A program made the position numbers and the translations under genes. The notes below the pieces were generated by a model. That model searched no databases. It was not told where the DNA came from and worked only from the letters and a program-made list of their open reading frames with translations. Below are positions 1 to 14,071 of a stretch of DNA of 64,000 nt, piece after piece. Position 1 is the stretch's first letter. Every line of letters begins with the position of its first letter. This DNA comes from Erpobdella octoculata (taxonomy: Eukaryota; Annelida; Clitellata; Hirudinida; Erpobdellidae): positions 11,754,472 to 11,818,471 of the forward strand of contig OZ022247.1 in assembly GCA_963978895.1 (NCBI GenBank), written 5' to 3'.

Positions 1-195
1 AAAATCCATGCTGCACATTTTAAAAATCAAGAAAATCCCTGATGTACACAGTTTCCAGTTTAGAGTCTAAAAAACTGCACACTTTCTGCACGTTCTTGGT
101 AACGAAACAAAAGCTTCATATTTTGCCACCAGCAGACTTAAATTTGCTTAAGCAAGTTATGCCAACAAAGGCTGATACATAACTTGCATAATTAG

Positions 196-585
196 TCTAC
201 CTCTCCACAAAATCGTGAATGCACTGATATTATCTATTTTGACTTCCAAAAGACTTTTGATTCTGTCTTTTGCGTCAAATTTATTGCAAAGCTGAAAGGT
301 TACGAAAAATATAAAGATCTGTTAGCGTGGATTGTCGACTTTTCAAGTACTCGCACACAGCTTGTCCGCATCAATGGATATCTTTCCGACTCAAAAGAAG
401 TTACTAGCTGTGTTCCACAAAGTAGTGTTCTCGTACCAATACTCTTTCTGGTATATATAAATGACGTCACAGACAACCCTGTGTTTAAATCTGTCTTAAT
501 AAAGCCCTTCACAGATGACATCAACCTTTCAACCTGGAAACCCTGCCATACAGCAGGCGATAAAAGAATTGGTATCCTGGAGTGA
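196..585 (+). pseudogene. Non-LTR retrotransposon reverse transcriptase fragment
   Basis: An open frame with no start codon runs from 196 to a TGA at 583-585. It reads through recognisable RT blocks: YFDFQKTFDSV near 235 (the F-D-F-x-K-A-F-D block), TSCVPQSSVLVPILFLVYIND (the GVPQGSVLGPLLF block) and FTDDINL in place of the catalytic FADD. This is the layout of Jockey/CR1-type LINE reverse transcriptase. The altered catalytic box (FTDD), the loss of G in PQGS and the absence of flanking domains mark it as a dead fragment. The opposite-strand ORF at 300-605 is its shadow. Clade assignment is tentative. Confidence 0.7.
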
Positions 586-639
586 CCTTTTGAAATTGTT
601 AACAAACTAGTTAGAATTTGACAAGACAGTGAATTTTAA

Positions 640-1010
640 AAGCTTGCAAAAGAGACGTTTTGGAAAATAAAAATGTTTTGAGCAAAAGTTTTACAATCAT
701 TTTGCTTCTTCTTCATTTTTTTCATTTTTGTTTTTTTCTTTTGTCTGAGTGCATGATTCCTTTCTTTTTACAAACTTTTATTTAAGTTACAATCTCTGTT
801 TGTGTGTGGCTTTCTCTGTACGCAAATCTTGTCAGTAAAATTTAACCAGCTTTTTGACTAGCTAGGAAGCTGAAACTTTCAGCATAGCTTTATATTGGAT
901 GAGAATACATGATTCAATTTAAAAAAAAATTGAAAATCTTTTGTATTTCTAAATCGAGTGTATTTTAAATTAAAGTTTGTGTTGAAGAATTCGTTTTTTT
1001 TTCTTTACTT
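640..1010 (+). repeat. Dispersed repeat family, copy 1
   Basis: This segment shares stretches with 42228-42560 and with 48727-48840, both in the opposite orientation. Shared blocks include the AACTTTTATTTAAGTTACAA region, the TTTGTGTGTGGCTTTCTCTG region, CAGCTTTTTGAC...GAAGCTGAAA and the CTAAATCGAGTGTATTT region. Part of it also recurs at 13890-14010. No ORF or termini were recognised, so the class is unknown. Confidence 0.55.
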
Positions 1011-1237
1011 GTTACAACGTTTATATTAACTTACAATGTTGTTTGTAATTTGTTTGTTTGTTTTACAGCGCAGTTAAGCAACGTCCAGCTCGGTTAGTAC
1101 TTCAATGGGTGCCATTAAATACAATAATTCGTTTTTAGATTTAAACAATTTAAACACTAAAAAATAAAAAATAATAAAAAATATAAACTATATTTAGATT
1201 TATAAAAAAATTGAACACTAAAAAATACAAAATAATA
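1011..1237. other. AT-rich sequence, no gene seen
   Basis: This AT-rich stretch has poly-A and poly-T runs and two related blocks around 1125-1170 and 1185-1235. I see no coding potential. Confidence 0.4.
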
Positions 1238-1645
<408 letters not shown>

Positions 1646-1765
1646 TTATTGTTTTTGTTTTCATCCCAAATAAATAAATAAAAACAAGAAAACTGTAAAC
1701 ACTTCGTTTTTAAATCTTTCATATTAACTTCACCGTGTTTGCTTGAGCGATACGTTGGGATACTA

Positions 1766-2924
1766 TCTATATATATAAAAGAACATGTCCTGACTGACTG
1801 ACTGACTGACTGATAATCAACGCCGAGCTCAAACTTATATTACTTTTATTGCATAAGCATCCACTAAGAAAGGATTTTTGAAAATTTTGCTCCTGAGGGG
1901 AAGAAACTGGAAAACAAACTTTTTTCTAAAACAATGTATATCTCGAAAACCAAAAATGAGGAGATTTTGAAATTTGGTATATGGATTTTTCTTGAAAAAT
2001 AAAAAGATACGTGTTTCACCATTTTTTGAAAATTCGGTTTCCCGGACCTCAAATGTGGGTTGGAAATTTGGGTTTTTTTGTTTTTAAAGTAGCTGCTACT
2101 CAAAAACTGTGAATGCTACAGGAGTAAAAATTAGTATTTAGTTTCTACTCCAAAAATAATGAAATACGTGTTTTAGCATTTTTTGAAGATTTGGTTTCCA
2201 GGACTTCAAATGTGGGGTGGAAAATAGGAAAACTGTAAATACCACAGATGTAAAAATTAGTATTTAGCTTCTATTCTAAAAATAAAGATATACGTGTTTC
2301 ACCATTTTTTATAAATTTGGTTTCCAGGATTTCAAATATGGGATAGAAAATAGGGTTACTTGGTTTTTAAAGTAACTACTACTCAAAAACTGTAAATGCT
2401 ACAAAAGTAAAATTAGTATTTAGTTTCTACTCTAAAAATAATGATATACGTGTTTCACCATTTTTTGAAAATTTGGTTTCCAGGACCTCAAATGTGAAGT
2501 GGAAAAAGGGTTATTTGATTTTAAAATAACTGCTACTCAAAAACTATAATTGCTACAGATGTGAAAATTAGTATTTTGAGGTTTTGTGCCGGTTAAAAGT
2601 AGATGAGTTCAGTTTATCACCGGACGGACGGGCCAAGCCGTTATTTTAGGGTCTTCATACGGCCCTGCCCAAACCTTAAATCAAGGTGGGACGGGCCGAA
2701 GTTTTTCATCAAGTATATAGAACTTCTAGGCCTGTAAAAACGGGCCGGGCCTGTATTAGACGGGCCGTGCCGGGCCACGAATTTTGGTTTTTGAAACGGG
2801 CTGGGCCAAGTTGTCGACGGGCCAAGCCGAGGCCTAAAAAATTGATCCGTGCAGTACTCTACTATGTATGCACGGTTCAAATTCTCTAATTTCATGGGAT
2901 CGAAGCCGCTACGGGCACTGCTAG
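1766..2924 (+). mobile_element. Non-autonomous Helitron, copy 1 of the TGACTGAC family
   Basis: It begins TCTATATATATAAAAG after an A and ends CTGCTAG before a T, the Helitron pattern of TC...CTAG inserted between A and T without target duplication. A TGACTGACTGAC tract follows the 5' end. The middle holds diverged tandem copies of a roughly 150-bp unit (each with a CTACTCAAAAACTGT-like block). The 3' part is GC-rich with repeated GGGCCGGGCC-like words and a CCGTGCA/TGCACGG stem near the end. No Rep/helicase is present. It is related along its length to the element at 4183-5793. Confidence 0.85.
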
Positions 2925-3569
2925 TAACACTATAAAAAACCAACTTCCAGTTATCCAATCACAATTATGCCACGCACGTGGTCGCGTGAGGTTTTATAAA
3001 TTGGGTTTCATAATTGTGTACGGAAATTTTTTGAATAATTTTTGATTGGGTTTTAACTCCAGAACCATTCGTCAGAGCAAGTTCCACTAGACGTATTTCA
3101 TCTATTTTGGTTAAAGATGTATTTATGATGTATTTATTTTGCTGTTTCATAGAATAAGCTGAAGAACATCGGTACATTCAGAGTTATTCAATATCCATGG
3201 GTCAGCGTCTACATTCCAGTCCCGTCGCCGAGATATGAAATAGCGATTATCGATATACATTTTCAAGTAATCGATTAATTTTAATTGATTTTAATAACTT
3301 TATGCAAACTGTCAGCTCAATATAAAAACGGAAATTTAGTGGAAAATTGAATTCAAGATTTACATATCACATACATAACATACCTAGCTAAATAAAAATG
3401 TACAAAAAGCTGAAATTTAATGAAAATTTGATACATGCAACTATAATAATTATATCATTTCAAAAAACTAAAATTGGTTTAATCTGAAACTAATACCGTA
3501 ATAATGAAATTTAAAAAAATTGCACGCAATAGTAACAAACTGAACTAATTAAAAAAGAAAATGTGAGGT

Positions 3570-6431
<2,862 letters not shown>

Positions 6432-6435
6432 TATC

Positions 6436-6847
6436 CTTATTTACAAATAGCTCTTTAAGCGACGCTCTTTATTTTTAACCAAAAATGCTGAATAGTTGTT
6501 TAAAAACAAACCAATTAATTTAAATCAACGCTAGCGTACGCTCTCTGGTTAAATCAATAAACCCTTAACGGAGTTTATCTAATAAGTGTCTGTGCGGTAG
6601 AGATAGTGCATGGATATCTAGATATCCATGGATATTGTCGTGTTTAGGGTCCCCCCATGGTCCGCCATTTAGGAAGGCCGCACAAGTTATAGGAACCGCA
6701 ACAAATTAGTTACTTATTTAAATAAAAATGCTATGAAAAATTCCAATTTAAAAACGAGTTTACTGTATTGTACAAGTATCTTATATTAGTTTGATTTGCC
6801 AGAAAAGCTATAAAAAATTATAATTTCGAAACTTGTTTAATGTATTG
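6436..6847. other. Region upstream of the Ly6 gene, no gene seen
   Basis: This would hold the Ly6 promoter on the minus strand. The only structure I see is a short perfect palindrome, TGGATATCTAGATATCCA, near 6611-6628, and two TGTATTGTACAAGTATCT words about 70 bp apart. No coding potential is seen. Confidence 0.4.
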
Positions 6848-7699
6848 TACAAGTATCTACAAAAAATTGAATAAAGTCAGAAGAAAACTCAACATCTTTA
6901 AAATCTACCGAGAAAAAAGTATAAAATATTTAGATTAAATGTACATCTATCTATGAAAAAATCAACACAAGGTCTAAGATTCTTAGACTATATAAGTACA
7001 TCTTTTTATAACAAAAAAGTTATAACAAATTTAAACTTTAAATTATGAGTACATGTACATAAAAAAAAAACAAAATCAACATCAAAAATCTGTGTTATAT
7101 GTATCAAAGCCTAAAATCTTAAGATTGTGTATACACCTGCTCAGAATTAAATTCTGTTTTAAATATTACTAAACTTTTTTTCCCAGTCTATCAAATAATA
7201 TAACTAAAAAATCAGAGATCTTTCAGATCTACAAAAAACCTAGAGAAAACAGCAACACAAATATAGAAGGAAATGCTGAATAATTTTTCTGCAAGACTTT
7301 TTTCTGATCACACTTATTCAAATAATGAAATGGTTTCATTGCTGAATTTTGAACATTCCTATACTTTGCTTTGATTTTTTTAAGTAGATGTGCATATTTT
7401 CTAAAGATTTTAGACATTTTTTCACTTTTTTTTATAGATATACATATATTCTAAAGATTTTAGATTTTGCTTTGAATTTTTTAAGTAGATGTACTCATAA
7501 TTTAAATAGTTTAGTTTTTTTTTGTTATAAAAAGATGTACGTACAAGTCTAAGAAACTTAGACTTTGTTTTGATTTTTTCATATATAGATGTACATTTAA
7601 ATTTAATCTAAATATTTTATACTTTCTTTTTCTCTGTAGATTTTAAAGATCTTAAGCTTTGTTCTGACTTTTTTCAGATTTATGCAGATACTTGTACGT
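6848..7699. repeat. Long foldback element
   Basis: The left arm (about 6848-7130) and right arm (about 7390-7699) are imperfect reverse complements. Matching blocks include GTACAAGTATCT against AGATACTTGTAC at the outer ends, the TATTTAGATTAAATGTACATC region, and AAAGATGTAC/GTACATCTTT. The loop is AT-rich. No ORF looks real. It is probably a non-autonomous foldback or MITE-like transposon. Confidence 0.7.
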
Positions 7700-7989
7700 G
7701 ATCTTTTACTTTGACGGGCCGAACCGGAGTTAATTATTCATAAAAAATAGTTCCCTTGGTTACAAAAATGTTATGCAATGGGGGAGAAGCTAGCTTACAG
7801 CATCGACCAATCACGACAAAGCAAAATTAGCATTAAAGTGTGAATAAACGCGGAGAAAAATATATATTGAAGTACTAGTTTATGCTAAGATTGGCTTTCA
7901 AATCAATTAAAAAAAATATTGTTAAAAAAAAAAATATAAAATATAAATTACCAACAACATAAATATATAATTCGTTATAACCAAGGCAG

Positions 7990-8361
7990 TAGGCGCCTGT
8001 AGCCGGGGCAATAAGCGGTAAAAGTGCGTTATAACTATTCCCACGGCGGTATGCGATCTTTGATTCGCTATAATTTTATTAGTTTTATTTTTTTACACTA
8101 TAGGGTATATTCAAACTCAGAATTTATACCTTTATTAAAAAATATAAATGAAATTTTAAAAAAATTATTTTGAATTTTTTATGTTACTACCTAGGATAGG
8201 GTTATGGGTAGGGATATGGTAGGAGTAAGGTTTGGGTTAGGGATAGGGTTAGTAACAATTTTACCGATTGCAATCACGGCGAACTGCCGGAGCAATAGCA
8301 TTGGTTGCTGCTATTGCCCCGGCGGTTCGACGTGATTACGATCGGTAAAGTTGCTACTAAC
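7990..8361 (+). repeat. Small TIR element with TTAGGG-like tract, left copies
   Basis: The segment matches 24984-25151 and the reverse complement of 10694-10930: ACTATT.CCCACGGCGG, GCGATCTTTGATTCGCTAT, TATTCAAACTCAGAAT, then GGATAGGGTT...GGGTTAGGGA. At 8254-8361 it runs into an inverted junction where GTTAGTAAC...GCAATAGCA faces TGCTATTGCC...GTTGCTACTAAC, so two copies meet end to end. Confidence 0.65.
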
Positions 8362-8732
8362 CAGTGTTGGGTAGGATTTGAAATCATATGATTTGAAATC
8401 ACGATTTCAAATCAAAATATTGATTTTTGATTTGAAATCATTTTGTAAAATTTAATTATGATTTTGATTTGAAATCATTTTTTGACGATTTTCGATTTTA
8501 TTTTAATATTCGAAAATCAAAATCATAAAATATTTTTTCTATGCTGCTATTTCTATGCCAAGCCATCAATCGCTTCGAGCGGTAACTTATACGAATATTT
8601 TTAACATCATGACCGATAGTATAGATTGCGATTTGAACAGCGTAACGATGTGTAATTTGCCTTCGTTACTTGATGGTAAATTTTTTAAAATAACTAGCGA
8701 GAAAGGTGACATAGTGGTAGCTTAAACTGAAA

Positions 8733-8987
8733 TTGAATCGATTGTCGAATGAAAACTTGCAATATTGTCAACCTTTAATTCTTGCATTATTAAATGGTAT
8801 TGGGTCTCGTTTTAAAAATTATTTGGCATTGGATTCGTCTGATGTGGCCGTGAAAGAGGCTGTTCTAGCATCGGTTTCTCATCCCATGTACAAATTGAAA
8901 TGGGTGCCCCCAGAACTTCGCGATGATGTCAGCAAGTGTTTCTTGGAAACCATAATTGGGTTAGGGCTTCTTTTTAAATATTTATAG
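8733..8987 (+). pseudogene. hAT transposase fragment, middle region
   Basis: An open frame of 84 aa reads like the conserved hAT segment before the dimerisation domain (PLILALLNGIGSRF..., then SHPMYKLKWVPPEL, the usual HP.YK stretch). It is separated from the C-terminal fragment by an AT-rich stretch containing an AG acceptor-like end at 9150, so an intron is possible. No BED finger or full catalytic core is present in this element. Confidence 0.6.
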
Positions 8988-9150
8988 TATTTTATTAAAG
9001 TTTACCTGATTCTTATGATAATAACATAAAAATATAAATTATGTTAATTTTAATTTTGTGTTGCCTAGTCACTTAGAGGGCAAGGTAGCAAGATTATTCT
9101 GTATAACTTGAAAATAAAGTTGCTTAATTGTTAATTTTAATATTTAAAGG

Positions 9151-9513
9151 ATGAGCACCACATCTGTGTCAGCTTCTGCCGATGGACTTGAAAGTCAAAA
9201 GATGGAACTTGATAATGACTACGGCTACTATGATGACCAGTGTTCTTCACAGACCATCAGTACCTCTGACAATGTCAACAACATTAAGATAAAAATGATA
9301 AACTATTTATCGGATGTAGACAGCTCTTTTGCCATTTTTAGTTCGAATGAATTGATTAAAAAAGTGTTCATTCGATATAATACAACACTGCCTTCGTCAG
9401 CTCCTGTCGAAAGATTATTCAGTTCTGCTGGTTTAATTGAAACTCCCAGAAGAAATAGATTGACTGATTCAATGTTTGAGAAATTGTTGCTTTTGAAGAT
9501 GAATAAACTTTAG
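9151..9513 (+). pseudogene. hAT transposase C-terminal dimerisation fragment
   Basis: The last half encodes the hAT-C signature: [20 protein letters not shown], then [18 protein letters not shown]. The first 50 residues are acidic and serine-rich linker. This domain mediates transposase oligomerisation. Together with the upstream fragment it forms an incomplete transposase inside the CAGTGTTGGGTA element. Confidence 0.75.
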
Positions 9514-9784
9514 TCACATTTCATTGTTTAAGTGATTTTAGATCAAATTGTGTTAAAAACATAATTTAATAGACAAAATTATGTCAAATTAAACCATACC
9601 GTGTAATAATAATTTATTTATAAAAAGATTTTGATTTTGATTTGAAATCATTTTTAAAAGTGATTTTGATTTGAAATCATTTCATAATTAATGATTTTGA
9701 TTTTGATTTGAAATCATATTTTTCCTGATGATTTTGATTTTGATTTCAAATCATTTCAAAAATGATTTTACCCAACACTGCTAC

Positions 9785-10379
9785 CAGGCGCGGCGCTGGG
9801 CGGGGGGGTCCAGGGGTCCGGACCCCCCCAGCTCCGACAGCTGCCACCCATGAGATTTTTGCAAATCCAAAGACTTTTTTTACTAGGGGGGGGGGTATTT
9901 GAACCTCATTGGGTTAATCAGACTGCAGACTAAAAATATTCGGAAAAATTTTTCGCCTGCGGCGGGCTTTCTTCCTTTTTCAAACTATGTTTTTCCTGCA
10001 TGGAGTTTAACTATATTATAGTAGTTTTTCTTAAACATTCTGTATAGTTTGATGATTATTCAATGTTTATTAATGATAGTTCACTGTTTTTCGTTTACAG
10101 TTAAGTACTTTATGGTATTATTGAATAATAATTTTATTAACTTCGTTTGTTTTCTGAACTCTTCTTTCGTGTTAGTTGAATAAATTTTAATTTTTTAAAA
10201 AAACTATAATAACAACAACTTACATTTTTCCATTTATATTTGAACTTTGCTTTGCCAGTAACAAACCTAGATAAACTAGAAAAAACATGACTAAATTGTA
10301 ATCTAGTGCAAATACTTCAGTATTTATTTCTTACATATTTCTATTTCAGTTTTTAACAAAATGGGTAAAGGACTATGAA

Positions 10380-10415
<36 letters not shown>

Positions 10416-10689
10416 GCGTCTTTAGATGTTGAAAGTTTGTTTACCAACGTACCTGTTATAGACACTATAAATATAATTTGTAAGTGTGTTTATTCACATC
10501 CTAGTATTCAACCTCCTCAAATCAGCCCTGAAGTCTTGAAAGAATTACTTTATATATGTACAACGCAATCTCCTTTTTTATCACCTAATGGAGACTTATA
10601 TGTACATATATATATATATATATATATACTTCAACTTGTCCTTGGACATTTTGGACCCCCCTAGAACAAAATTCCTGGCGCCGCCCCTG
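9785..10689. mobile_element. hAT transposon, TIR CAGGSGCGGCGC, inserted in a hAT boundary
   Basis: Ends are CAGGCGCGGCGCTGGG and CCTGGCGCCGCCCCTG. An exact 8-bp duplication, ACTGCTAC, flanks it (9777-9784 and 10690-10697). The insertion site overlaps the last bases of the older hAT (8362-9780) and its target duplication, so this one is younger. It carries no transposase. It does contain a Penelope-like RT scrap between two TA tracts. Confidence 0.9.
10413..10602 (+). pseudogene. Penelope-like element reverse transcriptase fragment
   Basis: The frame starting at ATTGCG reads IASLDVESLFTNVPV, then a TI.II stretch, CVYSHPSIQPPQI, LKELL and CTTQSPF. This is the well-known block of Penelope-like RTs around the first catalytic aspartate (DVxSLFTNVP). 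It stops at a TA tract before the YADD region. It lies between (TA)n tracts at 10382-10412 and 10604-10627, inside a non-autonomous hAT. Confidence 0.75.
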
Positions 10690-10693
10690 ACTG

Positions 10694-11100
10694 CTACTAA
10701 CCCTATCCCTAACTCTAACCCTAACCCTATCCCTAAACCCTATCCTAGGTAGTAGCACAAAAATTTCAAAAAAAATTTTTTAATTTCATTAATATTTTTA
10801 AATAAAGGTACAAATTCTGAGTTTGAATATACCATTTAGTGTAAAAAAAACAAAATTAATAAAGATATAGCGAATCAAGGATTGCGTACCGCCGTGGTAA
10901 TAGTTATAACGTAAAAGTGCTGATGTTCCGGCGGTTTTGCCAAAACAATTGATTCTCCGATTAATTAATAAAGATGTACACATTTTCTAAAAAAGTTAGG
11001 GGTAGGGCTAGAGTTTAATTTTAATACGGGACTGCCGGTACAGTAGCAATTTTACCAATTGCAACCACGGCGAACCGCCGGGGCAATAGCAGCGACCTTA
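10694..11100 (-). repeat. Small TIR element with TTAGGG-like tract, right copies
   Basis: From 10694 the sequence is the reverse complement of 8040-8260: an imperfect CCCTAA tract (10698-10745), GAGTTTGAATATACC, AGCGAATCAAGGATTGCG and CCGCCGTGGTAATAG. A further end fragment follows at 10995-11100 (AGTTAGGGGTAGGG, GGGACTGCC, CGAACCGCCGGGGCAATAGC), matching 27159-27235. Confidence 0.65.
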
Positions 11101-11234
11101 TAATTTTAGCGGGATGTTTGCAAATATTTCTAAAAAATTACTCTAGTTTACTTAAGCTCACTTTTAATCCTGTTTACAATTTCTTAATGGTATTACTGCG
11201 CTTATGAATAATTAACTCTGGCACAGCCCGTCAA

Positions 11235-11595
11235 TATAAAAGAATATCAAATGTTGCAGTACACCTTTTAAGTTTTAAGTTTAAGCTAGCTGAGAACAGT
11301 AAATTGAGTAGAACAAATTTCAAAATCAGCCCATATTTTAATTATTATTATTATTGCCAAATGCTGTATTAAATTTAAAATTTTCTTATTTCTTTATCGG
11401 TTTATATCGGTAAAGTTATTGCCGATTAATATAAATAATGAATATTCATGGTACCAAAAAGATTCTAAATCGTTTTCGGAGTTCTTTGGTCTGGTTCCTA
11501 GGCTGGCTGCCTAGCTAAAAGCCACTTTAAACACACAGGCTTGCCGATATACCTATTCTATATAAATATATATGGTCCGGACGAAGCGTAGTCGG
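11235..11595. other. AT-rich sequence, no gene seen
   Basis: I see no coding potential or recognised repeat termini here. A short AT stretch with ATTATTATTATT lies near 11341. Confidence 0.35.
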
Positions 11596-11597
11596 TC

Positions 11598-11838
<241 letters not shown>

Positions 11839-11908
11839 GCTTTATTATGTTTTTAGGTAAACATTTTTAGCGGAGTGACCAGACGAGACTCGTCTTTTTC
11901 TCCCACAT

Positions 11909-12196
11909 TTAAAACAGAGCATTTTTTATTTTTATCTTCATTCCCCAAACGTCAAACCAACAAGAAACATTGTCAACATTTTTTTTGCAGTTCACTAATG
12001 TCACAATCATCCTTGATGACAAGTTAAATTTTGGCATCATCAGCAAACAGCAGCGTGTTTTGACAAACGTACTGTAGGTCATTAACATACCCCAAATAAG
12101 CAAAGATACCAGCACACTTCCCTGTGGTACACCATTTGTTGCGGGTAACGGTTCCGATAATCTTTCACCTATCCGGACTCTGAAAGTTCTATCCAT
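11909..12196 (-). pseudogene. Non-LTR retrotransposon RT fragment
   Basis: On the minus strand the frame reads RVRIGERLSEPLPATNGVPQGSVL, the standard VPQGSVLGPLLF motif of LINE reverse transcriptases. It then degrades (the YVND and FADD regions are only traceable in other frames), so frameshifts are present. No endonuclease or 3' tail can be tied to it. Confidence 0.65.
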
Positions 12197-12499
12197 CAGA
12201 TACTTTTACACCCACTATACTATTTTAACATTTACACCATATTTCTGTAATTTAAATAGCTTAACAAATGTTTTCTCCAGATCTTTATAGAAATAAACTC
12301 GCATGTGCTCACGTCAACTAAGCGTTTCATCGCTTAATGGTCGATAAAGGAATACCAATTGTGGTAGGGGTTAAAGTACTTCTGCCCTGCCACAGCAAAG
12401 AGAAGCAAGTCTACTTTTGGCCTAAAATTAGATTAAGTGTCTGTTTAAATGTATGAAGCAAGACCTACATTATGGTATATAGGAATTGGTTTACTCTGC

Positions 12500-13251
12500 A
12501 TAGTTTCTGTGTTCCTGGAAACGGCAGAGCAATCGGGAGCGAGAAAGCAACCGGGAACGGGAAAGCGACCGGGAACGGGAAAGCGACCGGGAACGAGAAA
12601 GCGACCGGGAACGGGAAAGCAGCCGGGAACGGAGAGCAAGCGGGAACGGAAAAGCGACCGGAGCGGGAGAGCAAGCGGGTAAGGAAACGCGAGCGAGAAA
12701 AAAATGTACATCATAAAAAATACATTTTTTAAAATCCAACGTTTTTCTTGCTCCATAAAAAGTATAAAATAATATTCCTATAATTTATATACAACGGAAA
12801 ACGTTGCGGGCGCATTATTTTTTTTTATAACTATTTGTTTTTCTAAAGTTTTGATGTTTGCGCTCGCAACGTTTTTCGTTGTATATGACTTATAGGAACA
12901 TTATTTTATACTTTTTAGGACGCAAGAAAAACGTTGTCTTTTTAAAAAAAATATTTTTTATGATGTAAAAATTATTTTCTACTTTTTAATTTTTGATGGG
13001 TGAAATTTTGTAAGCATTTGAGTTTTTAGTTTTTTCACTTGGTGGCATTTAAAATCGTATAACTTTTTTACTTTTTTTTCGCTAGTTCAATGTATGATCT
13101 ACCGGCATGGTGCAATGTTTAAAAAACACCATTGTATGGATTTCGCGGACAAACAAATCCTCAAACAGACAGCAAATTGACCTAATAAAAACGTTGTAAA
13201 AATGATAGAAACATTTCTTAAAACCCCGAGCAACATCGGGTACCCCGCCAG
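12500..13251 (+). mobile_element. Helitron 3' portion interrupted by a foldback element
   Basis: An 18-bp minisatellite based on GGGAACGGGAAAGCGACC runs from about 12529 to 12690. The typical Helitron 3' end (AAAACCCCGAGCAACATCGGG hairpin region, then CCAG at 13248-13251 before T) follows only after a 12700-12975 insertion. The terminal CTAG has mutated to CCAG. Confidence 0.65.
12700..12975. repeat. Foldback element inside Helitron
   Basis: Near-symmetric arms of about 110 bp: ATGTACATCATAAAAAATA...CAACGTTTTTCTTG...ATACAACG.AAAACGTTGCG on the left matches the reverse complement on the right (CGCAACGTTTTTCGTTGTAT...CAAGAAAAACGTTG...TATTTTTTATGATGTA). The loop lies near 12820-12850. Confidence 0.7.
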
Positions 13252-14013
13252 TCTTTCAATAAATTACAAAAACATTCTAAGAACCCGTATACCATTAGCA
13301 ATATTTTAACCATATATTAGTTCTGTTTCATGGATAATAAAAATGAAAAAACATCAAGTTTTTTTATTTCCTTAAAGTTTTGAACTTAAAACATTAACCT
13401 GTTCACTCATAATTTATACTAATCGAAAAGGGTAGAATAATCCTATGTTTGGTCACTCAAAGTCTAGGTTTATCCACTCGAGGATACAGCTCAGCTGTAA
13501 CAGCTGAAGTAAGTTAATTTTATTTTTCTAGTTTATAATTGGTGCTTTCAACAACATTTTACTTAATAAACAGTTGCATTCACTTTCAGTGACGTATCCA
13601 ACTGTCAGTGGAATTAAAAAAAAGTAAAAAATTGGCTACTTGTGGGATTTTGTTTTAGAAAATGAACTACGGCTACCCAACTCTCTCCGGACATTAAACA
13701 TTTTCATTCCATGGAAAAAGTTTACTTTTTGAAAGATTTTGTAGAAAATGACCAGTATTCTTCTGTCATCGACCATTTTTAAAGGAGAAAGTTGACGATA
13801 ATTAGGGGCGTCATTTCAACACAACCTTGGGGAAGGGGCCAACATTTTTTTAAACCCACAGATTCCGAAATTTTATCTTTGTCCTCCCAAAACAAAACAA
13901 GTAAAAGAAAAAACGAGTTTTTTTTAACACAAACTTCAATTTCAAATACACTCGATTTAGAAATACGAAAGATATTCAAATTAAGTTGTTGTTTTTTTTA
14001 TTGAATCATGTAT

Positions 14014-14068
<55 letters not shown>
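13252..14068. other. Repeat-derived region ending in a (TA)n tract, no gene
   Basis: Part (13880-14010) resembles the dispersed family at 640-1010 and 42228-42560, and a GGGGCGTCATTTC word at 13804 resembles a hAT end. The (TA)n tract at 14016-14068 abuts the 5' TC of the next Helitron. No ORF is supported. Confidence 0.5.

Positions 14069-14071
<3 letters not shown>

Larger units (their letters stand above)
8362..9780. mobile_element. hAT transposon, TIR CAGTGTTGGGTA
   Basis: Termini are CAGTGTTGGGTA and TACCCAACACTG. The left target duplication is CTACTAAC (8354-8361). The right copy reads CTAC, then a later hAT insertion, then CTACTAAC at 10694-10701. Removing that insertion restores an exact 8-bp duplication. 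Subterminal regions are dense arrays of GATTTGAAATCA-like words on both sides. Two coding remnants lie inside. The element is shorter than a full autonomous hAT and is probably inactive. Confidence 0.85.
7711..11234. mobile_element. Outer TIR element (TTGACGGGC termini) enclosing nested transposons
   Basis: Terminal inverted repeats of about 30 bp begin TTGACGGGC and continue GAGTTAATTATTCATAA on both sides (7711 inward and 11234 inward). Between them lie copies of the GGCGG/TTAGGG small element and two hAT insertions. I cannot read a convincing target duplication, so the superfamily is unassigned. The order of nesting is inferred from which termini enclose which. Confidence 0.55.

Noticed and set aside
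10698..10745. True chromosome end or telomere fusion
   Set aside because: The CCCTAA tract is short and degenerate and lies within a recurring transposable element, so it is element-borne.
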